From Dawidia soli (GTDB lineage: Bacteria > Bacteroidota > Bacteroidia > Cytophagales > Cyclobacteriaceae), in NCBI RefSeq assembly GCF_018598185.1, contig NZ_JAHESC010000004.1, positions 124,001 through 188,000 on the forward strand: 64,000 bases of DNA. The letters are read 5' to 3'. The stretch's first letter is position 1, and each line of letters opens with the position of its first letter. The notes under the pieces were generated by a model. It worked only from the letters and a program-made list of their open reading frames with translations. It made no database searches and was not told the DNA's origin. Position numbers and translations under genes: made by a program. Positions 46,191 through 54,796 of the stretch are shown in pieces.

Positions 46191-46637
46191 ATGAAGGTAG
46201 CAGAAATTCACACAAAAAAGGGTGTTATGAAGATCCGGTTCTTCGAGAAGGACGCCCCCAATACCGTAAAAAACTTTGTTACGCTGGCCGAGAAAGGCTT
46301 TTATAATGGTCTGATGTTTCACCGCGTGATTCCCAACTTCGTCATCCAGGGTGGCTGCCCCGATGGCACCGGCCGTGGTGGTCCGGGCTATAAAATCGAT
46401 TGCGAGCTGACCGGCGACAATCAATATCACGACCGCGGTGTGCTGTCCATGGCCCATGCCGGCCGCAATACCGGGGGCTCTCAGTTCTTTATTTGCCACT
46501 CACGCCAGAACACTTCCCACCTCGACCGCAATCACACGGTATTTGGTAAAGTGTACGAGGGCCTTGACGTGATCGACGCCATCCGCCAGGGTGACGTCAT
46601 GGAGCAAGTGATCATCAAAGAAGAAGCTGACGCGTAA
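46191..46637 (+). CDS. cyclophilin-type peptidyl-prolyl cis-trans isomerase
   Basis: This 148-residue protein is a cytoplasmic cyclophilin: [13 protein letters not shown] carries the catalytic Arg, followed by [27 protein letters not shown] and [15 protein letters not shown]. It speeds proline isomerisation during folding. No signal peptide is present, since the ATG at 46191 ([11 protein letters not shown]) directly begins the fold; upstream frame extension has no proper start. A bidirectional terminator follows. Confidence 0.95.
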   Translation: MKVAEIHTKKGVMKIRFFEKDAPNTVKNFVTLAEKGFYNGLMFHRVIPNFVIQGGCPDGTGRGGPGYKIDCELTGDNQYHDRGVLSMAHAGRNTGGSQFFICHSRQNTSHLDRNHTVFGKVYEGLDVIDAIRQGDVMEQVIIKEEADA

Positions 46638-46663
46638 TCCTTCCGGTACGATCTTTTTCCTTC

Positions 46664-46684
46664 GGGCCACCTCTACGGTGGCCC
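46664..46684. terminator. bidirectional terminator between cyclophilin and GH9 genes
   Basis: GGGCCACC (46664-46671) pairs with GGTGGCCC (46677-46684) around TCTAC. T-runs lie on both sides (ATTTTTT to the right, and on the minus strand to the left), between the stops of convergent genes. Confidence 0.88.
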
Positions 46685-46685
46685 G

Positions 46686-48497
46686 TTATTTTTTCTCGCC
46701 GGCGTAATACGCTTCCAGGGCTACCGCCAGGTACGCCAGGGGCGCATTCCAGTTGATGGCAATTTCGTTAGAGGCATAGGAGCAGTCGTGATCCAGGTAT
46801 GCTTTGTCGGGCGCCTCCGTGCCGGGGCCGTACGTGCAGCCATCCGCTTTGTCTTGCTTGCCGGGATTGGGGCCGCCGGCCAGCAGCCCGGGTACCGGCG
46901 GTCTTATCCCATCGGCGATCGACGGTCGATGATGCGGATGTTGTGTGGAATGCGAACCGAAACCCGTCACAAAACAGTAGCCGGTGCTGTTCCTGCCCAA
47001 CAGGTAATCCAGGTTTGACAAGGCCGCTGCGATATATTTCTGGTCCTGGGTGAGCCGGTACGCCTGTATCAAGGCTATGCCCTGATTCGCCGCCACGGAC
47101 GAGCTACCCCAAATGTAGTCTTTAGCCGTAGCGCCCATCACCATACGGTACGATCGATGATCATAATTGCGCAGCAATTCGTCGGCGAGCTTGATGATAC
47201 GTGCGTTGACATTCTCCTTACCGGGATAGGCCGGCAGTCTTTGCGCATGACGGGCCAATGTATAGTAGCCCAGCAGCCGCACCTGGCCCCAGCTTGGCAA
47301 GGGATTCTTTCGATCGGGAAACAGCCGGGTCAGCTGTATATATTCCAGCTGCTGTGTGGTGGTATATAGTTCCGCCGCGGCCCAGATAAACTCGTCTGTA
47401 AGATCACGGTCGCCATAGCCGCCGGTCGTGATATCCGGATCGAACCGGTTGTTGATGGCGGCCTGATCGTATATTTCCCGTGGATGTTGTTGTGCCCATT
47501 GCCAGGCCTGCTCGGCCGCCTGCAGACAGGAGTCGGCCAGCCCGGGCAGTTGTTTGAACGGACGTAGTACGCGACTGGCCTGGGCCATGACCGCGGCAAA
47601 GTCGAGTGTGGCGGCGGTGCCTTTTTGCACGACATACCGTGGGGCGTGGGCCGCCCCGGGCATGATCATGCCGTCAAACTTTGCATTGGTGAGTTTATGG
47701 TATACGCCGCCGTCGCCGGGATCTTGCATCGTGAGCATCCACCGAAGGTTCCAGAGGATCTCATCGAGGGCGTCGGGCAGGGTGTTGGCTTGTTCGGGAA
47801 TGTCGAGCGCGAGTATGTCGAGCAAAGCTGCATAGTCTTCATACGCCGAAAGCAACGTGCCCATCGTGATGCCACTGTTGACAATATATTTATTATAGTC
47901 GCCCGCGTCGTACCAGCCGCGTGGGGATCGGATGACGGTGCCCGCGGGGCGGGCAGGTGATGCCGCCGATGGATGTACCACGACGCTGTCGTCGGGATGG
48001 CCTGCAGGGCGGTGCCAGGCTTTTGCATAACGCTCGGGCAATGCGATCGATGCGCGTTGGTAATAGAAGCCTTTCCAGACGGCTCTGGTTAAGCTGCGGT
48101 GGACATCGGCGGCAATGGTGAAGGCGTAGGATGTGCCGACGCCGGGTACTATCAGGCGGTACGTGCCCGGGGTTTGGAAGGTGGTGAAGTCTGCGGCGCG
48201 CGTAGGTTCTTTGGAGAGCTCGGTAGGACGTGTCGCGGCCAGGCTCGATTCGAAGACCTTTGCTTCATCGCGAAGGCGAACGATATAAAAACTCGCGACG
48301 GGCTTCGACGTTACGACAATCGCGACTTTTGGGGCGGCAGGGTAAAAACCCATCTGGTTGAGACGGATGTTCTGGTCGCCGGTGTCGGGGAGCCCGATCG
48401 CCGGGGAGACGGTGTACCCCGGGTCTTCGCTCGTTTGGGCGAGGATGGGGGTAGCGAAAAGTAACAGTAGCTTGAAAATTACGTTCATCCGAATCAT
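46686..48497 (-). CDS. glycoside hydrolase family 9 enzyme (endoglucanase-like)
   Basis: This 603-residue secreted enzyme has a signal peptide ending PILAQ and an N-terminal immunoglobulin-like CelD_N domain (about 35-125: IRLNQMGFYPAAPKVAIV). The GH9 catalytic domain follows, with the catalytic Asp block GWYDAGDYNKYIVNSG, the FVTGFGSHSTQHPHHRPS block and the acid Glu in SYASNEIAINWNAPLAYL. GH9 enzymes act on beta-1,4-glucans. It lies beside uronate genes but is separated by a terminator. Start at 48497; an ATG at 48488 is equally possible. Confidence 0.92.
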   Translation of the reverse strand: MIRMNVIFKLLLLFATPILAQTSEDPGYTVSPAIGLPDTGDQNIRLNQMGFYPAAPKVAIVVTSKPVASFYIVRLRDEAKVFESSLAATRPTELSKEPTRAADFTTFQTPGTYRLIVPGVGTSYAFTIAADVHRSLTRAVWKGFYYQRASIALPERYAKAWHRPAGHPDDSVVVHPSAASPARPAGTVIRSPRGWYDAGDYNKYIVNSGITMGTLLSAYEDYAALLDILALDIPEQANTLPDALDEILWNLRWMLTMQDPGDGGVYHKLTNAKFDGMIMPGAAHAPRYVVQKGTAATLDFAAVMAQASRVLRPFKQLPGLADSCLQAAEQAWQWAQQHPREIYDQAAINNRFDPDITTGGYGDRDLTDEFIWAAAELYTTTQQLEYIQLTRLFPDRKNPLPSWGQVRLLGYYTLARHAQRLPAYPGKENVNARIIKLADELLRNYDHRSYRMVMGATAKDYIWGSSSVAANQGIALIQAYRLTQDQKYIAAALSNLDYLLGRNSTGYCFVTGFGSHSTQHPHHRPSIADGIRPPVPGLLAGGPNPGKQDKADGCTYGPGTEAPDKAYLDHDCSYASNEIAINWNAPLAYLAVALEAYYAGEKK

Positions 48498-48539
48498 ACA
48501 CAGTGGGTATGAGGATGAAATTAGTAGTTGTAGGGTAAT

Positions 48540-48577
48540 AAAGAAAACGCGGCCGTTTTATCTGCCGCGTTTTCTTT
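48540..48577 (-). terminator. terminator of the uronate operon
   Basis: AAAGAAAACGCGG (48540-48552) is perfectly complementary to 48565-48577, with a 12-base loop. It lies 11 bases beyond the transporter stop and isolates the GH9 gene. Confidence 0.9.
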
Positions 48578-48588
48578 GATGTTTGATC

Positions 48589-49962
48589 TTATACTTTGAT
48601 CCGCTCCATGCGCGGCACCAACAAATGCATGATCAGCCATGCCAGCAAGTATGTAGTGCCACAAATGGCAAACATGATATAATACGCCGTTTCAATTTGC
48701 CCGATCCCACGATAGTATACGAACATATCTTTCTGAACGAACAGCGTCAGAAAAATCCCGCCAATACCACCACACATGCCACCGATACCCGTCACAGAGC
48801 CCACGGCCCGCTTCGGAAACATATCGGATACGGTCGTAAAAATATTCGCGCTCCAGGCCTGGTGTGCCGATGTAGCAAGCCCTATGATAAGCACAGCAAA
48901 CCACATATTCATCGAGCCCAGCAGCTGCGCAAAAACAATGGGCATGACCAGGAAAGCATAGATCAGCATCGACGTCTTACGAGCTTTGAAGGTAGCCATT
49001 CCCCCACGAATGAAGCGCAGTGGCAGCCATCCGCCCCAAACGCTACCCACGGTGGAGATCATATATACCACGGCTACCGGTACGGCGACATCCGTACCCG
49101 TAAGGCCGTACTCGCTGTTGAGGAAGTCGGGCAGCCAGAAGAGGTAGAACCACCAGATGGGATCGGTCAGGAACTTGCCGATCACGAAGGCCCACGTCTG
49201 ACGGTATTGCAATAATTTAAACCAGGATATGCGCGGCGCGTTATCATCGGAGGCTTCTACGACGCCGGCTTCTTCGTCGGTCTGGATATACGTACGCTCG
49301 GCTTCTGTCAGTTTCTTGTTGCGTGCCGGCACCTCGTATAACAGAAACCAGGCGACCACCCAGATAAACCCGAAGGAGCCTGTGATCACAAAGGCCCATT
49401 CCCAGCCCCACGCGGCGGCGATGAACGGCACGGTGAGCGGCGCAACGATCGCCCCGATGTTGGCCCCCGAGTTGAAGATACCGGTGGCGAGGGCCCGCTC
49501 TTTCCTGGGGAACCACTCTGCCACGGTTTTGATCGCCGCTGGAAAGTTGCCGGATTCTGTCACACCCAGCGCGGCGCGGGCGACCATAAATCCAAACGTG
49601 CTTTGTACAATGGCGTGTCCAACGGCGGCAAGGCTCCACAGGAAGGTCGCCAGGAGGTAGCCGATCTTGGTGCCGAGCTTGTCGATGACGCGGCCGGCGC
49701 CGAGCATACCCAGCGCATAGGCAACCTTGAAGGCGATCTCGATATCGGCGTAGTCGCCGTCGTTCCAATGAAACTCGCTGGCCAACTCCATCTTCAGCAG
49801 GCTTATCACCGACCGGTCGAGGTAGTTGATGGTAGTAGCAAAAAATACCAGGGAGCAGATCGTCCATCGGTATTTCCCTACGGTTTGGTTTAGGTTTTCC
49901 ACGGGGTTAAAGGGATTTGGTTGTTCAGTATTTTTTATGATAACGAGAGGGTATCTGTGCAT
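48589..49962 (-). CDS. exuT: MFS hexuronate transporter (ExuT-like)
   Basis: This 457-residue major facilitator has 12 predicted helices. The opening of helix 1 (FFATTINYLDRSVISLL), the GRVIDKLGTKIGY loop and RAALGVTESGNFPAAIKTVAEWFP are those of the ACS family, which includes hexuronate and glucarate carriers. It would import galacturonate or glucuronate through the inner membrane with protons. It is the last gene of the operon, 4 bases after the eda stop. The N-terminal 30 residues before helix 1 are longer than usual. Confidence 0.9.
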   Translation of the reverse strand: MHRYPLVIIKNTEQPNPFNPVENLNQTVGKYRWTICSLVFFATTINYLDRSVISLLKMELASEFHWNDGDYADIEIAFKVAYALGMLGAGRVIDKLGTKIGYLLATFLWSLAAVGHAIVQSTFGFMVARAALGVTESGNFPAAIKTVAEWFPRKERALATGIFNSGANIGAIVAPLTVPFIAAAWGWEWAFVITGSFGFIWVVAWFLLYEVPARNKKLTEAERTYIQTDEEAGVVEASDDNAPRISWFKLLQYRQTWAFVIGKFLTDPIWWFYLFWLPDFLNSEYGLTGTDVAVPVAVVYMISTVGSVWGGWLPLRFIRGGMATFKARKTSMLIYAFLVMPIVFAQLLGSMNMWFAVLIIGLATSAHQAWSANIFTTVSDMFPKRAVGSVTGIGGMCGGIGGIFLTLFVQKDMFVYYRGIGQIETAYYIMFAICGTTYLLAWLIMHLLVPRMERIKV

Positions 49963-49966
49963 TGCG

Positions 49967-50635
49967 TCATCGCTGCCGGATCTTCCGGATGATGCCTAAC
50001 GCAGCCGCTACCTGTTGTTCGAGCTGCGCCCAGTTCCTTCCGGCGATGATGTCTTTGGTGAAGAGCTGTGACCCCAGCCCTACACACATGGCTCCGGCCT
50101 GGAGCCAGGCCGACATGTTTGCTTCCGTGGGCTCCACCCCACCTGTGATCATGAGCTTCAGGTCGGGCACCACCGGGGTGATGGCCGATACAAAACCCGG
50201 GCCGAGCACCGAGCCGGGAAATACTTTGATCACCCCCGCGCCCAGCTCTTTGGCCGTAACGATCTCGGTCAGCGTCGCGCAGCCGGGGATCCACAGCATG
50301 TTGTGCTCGCGGCATACGGCGGCCATCTCGGGTTTGAGAATGGGCGATATGATGAAGTGCGCACCCGCGTCGATAAACTTACGCGTGGTGGCGGCATCCA
50401 TGACGGTGCCGATCCCCAGCATCAGGTCGGGGTATTTTTCAAAATACTTCAGCGCGGACTGGAAGACCTCAAACGAGTTGGGACGGCGGTTGGTAAATTC
50501 AAATACGCGTACACCTCCTTTATAGGCGGCTTCGATCACTTCCTGCGCGAGGGTGGCGTCGTCATGCGTAAACAAGGGCACCAGGCCGGATTGGCCCATG
50601 GCGTCTATGATCTGTTGTTGGGTGAATTTCTTCAT
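49967..50635 (-). CDS. eda: KDPG/KHG aldolase
   Basis: This 222-residue class I aldolase has the Schiff-base lysine K137 in VIKVFPGSVLGP, the glutamate E46 in VFEFTNR and the phosphate-binding GTVMDA and GGVEPT blocks. It splits 2-keto-3-deoxy-6-phosphogluconate into pyruvate and glyceraldehyde 3-phosphate, the last step of uronate breakdown. The start is 4 bases after the kdgK stop and its stop 4 bases before exuT, a tight operon. The enzyme is trimeric in the known family. Confidence 0.93.
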   Translation of the reverse strand: MKKFTQQQIIDAMGQSGLVPLFTHDDATLAQEVIEAAYKGGVRVFEFTNRRPNSFEVFQSALKYFEKYPDLMLGIGTVMDAATTRKFIDAGAHFIISPILKPEMAAVCREHNMLWIPGCATLTEIVTAKELGAGVIKVFPGSVLGPGFVSAITPVVPDLKLMITGGVEPTEANMSAWLQAGAMCVGLGSQLFTKDIIAGRNWAQLEQQVAAALGIIRKIRQR

Positions 50636-50639
50636 GCGC

Positions 50640-51638
50640 TTAGCGTAATAGTTTTCCTACATTCTCGCCCTTGACGAGGGCCTCTACTTCTTCTGCCGTT
50701 ACCAGGTTCACATCACCTTCGATGCTATGCTTGAGCGCGCTGGCGGCGGTGGCGAACTCCACCGTGTCGGCATCACTCTTCTGCGTCAGCATGCCGTAGA
50801 TCAGTCCCGCCATATAGGCATCGCCGCCGCCGACGCGGTCGACAATGTGCGTGAGCTCGTACGGCTGCGACGACACGAGGGTCTGTCCGTTCCACACGAT
50901 CCCCGTGAGGCGGTTATGCGATGAGCTGACGGAGTCACGGATCGTGGTGGTGATTTTTTTTACCTGCGGAAATGCCTGCATGAACGCGCGGCATGCATCT
51001 TCGAATGTCGCACCGGTAACACCGGCGCAGTTCTCCATATCGGCGATGCCGGCCACCACGATGTCCGTGCCGGCAATGAGCGCGGGCATAATGTCTTGTG
51101 CCGTTTTACCATACTGCCAGAGATTGCGGCGGTAGTTGATGTCGCCCGATACGGTCAGGCCTTTACGGCGCGCGACGGAGATGGCATCCCAGCACACGTC
51201 GGCAGCGCCTTGTGAGAGGGCCGGGGTGATGCCTGTCCAGTGAAACCAGGTGGCACCGGCAAAGACGTTGTCCCAATCGATCATACCGCGCTCGATGTGC
51301 GCGAAGGCCGAGTCGAAACGATCGTATATCACCCGCGAGGCGCGTTGCATCGATCCGTTTTCGAGAAAGTATATCGCCATGCGGCCGGGACCGAAGACGA
51401 TGTGCTGCGTGTCGACGCCGTAACGGCGCAGCGTTTGTACAGCGGCCTTGCCCAGATCGTTGTCGGGGAAGCGGGTGACGTGCGCCGACGGTATCCCAAA
51501 GTGGCTGAGCGATGCCGCCACGTTGGCCTCCGAGCCGGCATAGAGCGCCTGAAAGCTGCCGGCTTGCGTAAACCGGGCAAATCCCGGCGTGGACAGCCGC
51601 AACAGGATCTCACCGAGTGTAATGACTTTGTTCTTCAT
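50640..51638 (-). CDS. kdgK: 2-keto-3-deoxygluconate kinase (PfkB family)
   Basis: This 332-residue kinase of the ribokinase/PfkB group has the N-terminal GEILLRLSTPG, the GSEANVAASLSHFG block and the C-terminal signature DRVGGGDAYMAGLIYG with the catalytic Asp. It phosphorylates KDG to KDPG. Context confirms the substrate: eda follows, and uxaA, which makes KDG from altronate, is divergently encoded. The gene lies 26 bases after the oxidoreductase stop. A sugar kinase of related type is unlikely given this neighbourhood. Confidence 0.92.
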   Translation of the reverse strand: MKNKVITLGEILLRLSTPGFARFTQAGSFQALYAGSEANVAASLSHFGIPSAHVTRFPDNDLGKAAVQTLRRYGVDTQHIVFGPGRMAIYFLENGSMQRASRVIYDRFDSAFAHIERGMIDWDNVFAGATWFHWTGITPALSQGAADVCWDAISVARRKGLTVSGDINYRRNLWQYGKTAQDIMPALIAGTDIVVAGIADMENCAGVTGATFEDACRAFMQAFPQVKKITTTIRDSVSSSHNRLTGIVWNGQTLVSSQPYELTHIVDRVGGGDAYMAGLIYGMLTQKSDADTVEFATAASALKHSIEGDVNLVTAEEVEALVKGENVGKLLR

Positions 51639-51664
51639 GTATCTGTATGCTTTGCGAAGTGATG

Positions 51665-52720
51665 TTATGACAGGCGCACCGCCTGGCGCAGCCTGTTACT
51701 CTCATAGCACGCTTCGATCAATTTTATCCCTTCGAGCGATTCCTGCGGCAACACCGGCGGTTCTTTGCCTTCGCGGATCGCGTTGTATACACCGTGATAG
51801 AACTGCAGGTAGTTGCCGGGCTGCGTTTCCACCTGGCCGGTGATGTGCAGCCCCTGCAGCGTCGTGTTCAGTTTACCCCACTGGCCGGCGTCTTCGACGC
51901 CCCACCCCGCGCTGCCCGGTGTCTTGCCGTCCTTGAGGGCTTGCTCCTGCGGGTCGAGGCCATATTTTATGTACGAGCCTTCCGTGCCATGCACGCTATA
52001 GCGCGGGCCCCCCTCCCGCACGAGGTAGCTCGACTTGACAATAGCCTGGTGGCCGTCGTACTGCAGCCGGATGTCATAAAAATCTTCTACCCGGCCGCCG
52101 GGGCGCTGTATGCCGAGCCGCGCGTCTACCGCGCGGGGCATGCCAAAGAGGGTAGTGACCTGGTCCAGCATGTGCGAGCCCAGGTTGTACAGTATACCCG
52201 TGCCGGGGCCGCTCTCTTCCTTCCAGGTGTTAGCCTCGATGTAATTGCGGAAGCGGTCATAATGTGCTTCCAGCTCGACGACGGTGCCAACGGCCCGGCT
52301 GTTGACGATCTGTTGCAGCGTGAGAAAGTCGCCGTCCCAGCGGCGGTTCTGGAATACGGTCAGCATGCGCTGGTGTTTTTGCGCCAGGGCGATCAGCTGG
52401 CCGGCTTCGCCCGAGGTAACGGTAAAGGGTTTTTCGACTACCACATGTTTGCCTGCTTCGAGGGCAGCGGTAACAAATTCGGCGTGCGTAGCATTGGGTG
52501 TATTGACAATGACCAGCTCGACGGCAGAATCCTGCAACACCTCGGCTACACTGCCGGCGATCCGTACCTGCGGATAGCGCCGCTGCGCCGTGCGTGCACG
52601 ACGTTGCACGATGGCCTGCAAGGCAAAGCCGGGATGCGCTTCCAGCAACGGCGCATGAAACACCTCGCCCGACATACCGTAGGACAGGATTGCAGTTGCG
52701 ATGGGTGTTGTAGAGGCCAT
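51665..52720 (-). CDS. Gfo/Idh/MocA-family oxidoreductase
   Basis: This 351-residue protein has the NAD(P)-binding start (AILSYGMSGEVFHAPLLEAH), the VVEKPFTVTSGEA block with the conserved Lys of EKP, and a C-terminal alpha/beta domain. The family oxidises or reduces sugars and inositols. As first gene of the uronate operon it may interconvert a uronate-derived keto sugar, but tagaturonate reductase normally belongs to a different family, so the reaction is open. A related group (YjhC-like) exists. Confidence 0.9.
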   Translation of the reverse strand: MASTTPIATAILSYGMSGEVFHAPLLEAHPGFALQAIVQRRARTAQRRYPQVRIAGSVAEVLQDSAVELVIVNTPNATHAEFVTAALEAGKHVVVEKPFTVTSGEAGQLIALAQKHQRMLTVFQNRRWDGDFLTLQQIVNSRAVGTVVELEAHYDRFRNYIEANTWKEESGPGTGILYNLGSHMLDQVTTLFGMPRAVDARLGIQRPGGRVEDFYDIRLQYDGHQAIVKSSYLVREGGPRYSVHGTEGSYIKYGLDPQEQALKDGKTPGSAGWGVEDAGQWGKLNTTLQGLHITGQVETQPGNYLQFYHGVYNAIREGKEPPVLPQESLEGIKLIEACYESNRLRQAVRLS

Positions 52721-52870
52721 AATGGTGTTTCTTTTTTTTAACCTACCAGTTTTTTTCCAGTATCATACAGGTACAGGACGAAAAATAGTAGTCCATGCCC
52801 TGAAACGACGGTATGAAAAAGGTATGGCGAGGTAAGTGGAAAAGCATCCTGGATTTGTCGTTATTTGTAA

Positions 52871-52877
52871 TGCGCAA
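52871..52877. promoter_or_regulatory. half-site of the uronate operator
   Basis: TGCGCAA matches one arm of the palindrome at 52912-52931, 35 bases away. It may be a second weak binding site nearer to the leftward operon. Confidence 0.35.
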
Positions 52878-52911
52878 CATTAAATTTTGTTGTTATTGAA
52901 AAGTATGTAAA

Positions 52912-52931
52912 TTGCGCAATCGATTGCGCAA
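52912..52931. promoter_or_regulatory. perfect 20-bp palindrome, likely LacI-type operator
   Basis: TTGCGCAATCGATTGCGCAA equals its own reverse complement. The centred TCGA with symmetrical arms is typical of LacI-family operators. It lies 18 bases before uxaA and 191 bases from the divergent oxidoreductase operon. The regulator gene is not in this window. Confidence 0.8.
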
Positions 52932-52949
52932 GATACGTGAATAATTAAT

Positions 52950-54599
52950 ATGTCAAACAGATTTCTGAAAATTCATCCCGCCGACAATGTTTATGTGGCG
53001 TTGACAGACCTGAAGGCCGGTGAAACACTTACGGTAGACGGCGGCAGGCCGCTGACACTCGTAGACGATGTTCCTGCCAAACACAAATTTACCGAGACGG
53101 CCCTGCAGCCCGATGACGAAGTGCTGATGTACGGCACGCTCGTAGGCAAGGCGGTGCAGCCCATTCGCCAGGGTGGCGTGATCGGCACGCATAACCTCAA
53201 ACACAAAGCCGCCCCCTACTCGGGTCGCACCAAGGCGTATAGCTGGGCGCCACCCGACGTATCGGCCTTTAAAGACAAAACATTTATGGGCTACCACCGC
53301 GCCGATGGGCAGGTGGGCACCGCCAATTACTGGCTTATCGTGCCGCTGGTGTTTTGTGAGAACCGGAACGTGGAAGTGGTTACAGAAGCATTTACGACCG
53401 AGCTGGGCTTTGGCAAACCGGAAGCCTATAAGGACTATGTTCACGAGCTTGTGCAGGCATACCGCAACGGTGGTACCGCCACGCTCGACACCGTGCCGTT
53501 CCAACCGGCGGGCGCGGCGACAGACAACCGCCTTTTCAAAAATATTGACGGTGTAAAATTCCTCACGCACCAGGGCGGCTGTGGCGGCACGAGGCAGGAT
53601 GCACAAACCCTGTGCAAGCTCCTCGCAGGCTATATTCACCATCCGAACGTGGCCGGCGCTACCGTGCTGAGCCTCGGGTGTCAGAACGCCGAGATCAAAA
53701 CATTGCAAGAGCGTTTGAAAGAGCTGGACCCGAAGGGTGCCAAACCGGTATTCATCCTCGACCAGCAACAAAGCGGAACCGAGCAAGAGCTGTTGACACA
53801 AGCCATTCGCCAGACCTTTGCGGCACTGGTGGAAGCCAATAAGATCGAGCGCAAGCCTGCTCCTCTCAGCAAGCTGGTGGTAGGCCTGAAGTGCGGTGGA
53901 TCTGATGGATTCTCGGGGATCTCTGCTAACCCGGCCATCGGTCATACATCCGACCTGCTGGTGACGCTGGGCGGCAGCACGATCCTGTCCGAGTTTCCCG
54001 AGCTGTGCGGTGTGGAGCAAGAGCTCATCAACCGCTGCGAAGAAGATTCTGCCGGCGAGCTGTTCATTAAACTGATGCGTACGTACTCCAACGCTGCCGA
54101 AGCCGTGGGCTCGGGCTTTGATATGAACCCCTCTCCGGGCAACATCAAAGACGGTTTGATCACGGACGCGATCAAATCGGCAGGAGCGGCCAAGAAAGGC
54201 GGCACCGCGCCGGTAGCCGATGTGTTGCAATACGCCGAGTATATCAAAAAGCCCGGCCTCAACCTGCTGTGTACGCCTGGTAACGACGTAGAAAGCACCA
54301 CCGGCACAACCGGCTCGGGCGCACAGATCATTCTGTTTACCACCGGCCTGGGCACGCCTACGGGCAACCCCGTATCGCAGGTCGTAAAGCTCTCGACCAA
54401 CACCAAGCTGGCCGAGCGCATGCCCGACATCATCGACTTCAACACCGGTTCGATTATATCAGGCGAAAAAACCATCGACCAGGTCGGCGAGGAGATTCTC
54501 GACTTCATCATCGAAGTGGCCAGCGGCCGCGTTACCGCCAAATCGGTAGCCCTCGGCCAGGACGACTTCATCCCCTGGAAACGGGGTGTTTCGCTGTAA
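52950..54599 (+). CDS. uxaA: altronate dehydratase, full-length
   Basis: This 549-residue enzyme has an N-terminal SAF domain (about 10-85) and a long C-terminal UxaA domain (GYHRADGQVGTANYWLIVP, then LTHQGGCGGTRQDAQTLC, LGCQNAEI, GLKCGGSDGFSGISANPA, CTPGNDVESTTG). It removes water from D-altronate to give 2-keto-3-deoxygluconate, feeding KdgK and Eda. The conserved Cys residues fit its iron-dependent mechanism. The ATG at 52950 directly follows the operator region. It is monocistronic. Confidence 0.94.
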   Translation: MSNRFLKIHPADNVYVALTDLKAGETLTVDGGRPLTLVDDVPAKHKFTETALQPDDEVLMYGTLVGKAVQPIRQGGVIGTHNLKHKAAPYSGRTKAYSWAPPDVSAFKDKTFMGYHRADGQVGTANYWLIVPLVFCENRNVEVVTEAFTTELGFGKPEAYKDYVHELVQAYRNGGTATLDTVPFQPAGAATDNRLFKNIDGVKFLTHQGGCGGTRQDAQTLCKLLAGYIHHPNVAGATVLSLGCQNAEIKTLQERLKELDPKGAKPVFILDQQQSGTEQELLTQAIRQTFAALVEANKIERKPAPLSKLVVGLKCGGSDGFSGISANPAIGHTSDLLVTLGGSTILSEFPELCGVEQELINRCEEDSAGELFIKLMRTYSNAAEAVGSGFDMNPSPGNIKDGLITDAIKSAGAAKKGGTAPVADVLQYAEYIKKPGLNLLCTPGNDVESTTGTTGSGAQIILFTTGLGTPTGNPVSQVVKLSTNTKLAERMPDIIDFNTGSIISGEKTIDQVGEEILDFIIEVASGRVTAKSVALGQDDFIPWKRGVSL

Positions 54600-54617
54600 C
54601 CTCCTGCCCTAGTATCT

Positions 54618-54656
54618 GGCGCCGGTCTTCGCCCGTTTCGGGTGGCGACCGGTGCC
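54618..54656 (+). terminator. hairpin after uxaA
   Basis: GGCGCCGGTC (54618-54627) pairs with GACCGGTGCC (54647-54656) with one mismatch, and a shorter inner stem lies between. It starts 19 bases after the stop but lacks a T-run, so it is a possible rho-dependent end or mRNA-protecting hairpin. Confidence 0.55.
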
Positions 54657-54796
54657 CGGTATGATGGCTGTCTCCCGACCGCCGTGAAGCTACAGTTCAC
54701 TACACCCGTTCAACACTTCACGACACATCTCTTTAATAGCCTGAATCTTCTTACCATCCTTGTACCGTTAATCACGGCATAAACTCATTCAGGCAT

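Noticed and set aside
52953-54230. 425-codon open frame on the minus strand
   Set aside because: Antisense to uxaA; no motif.
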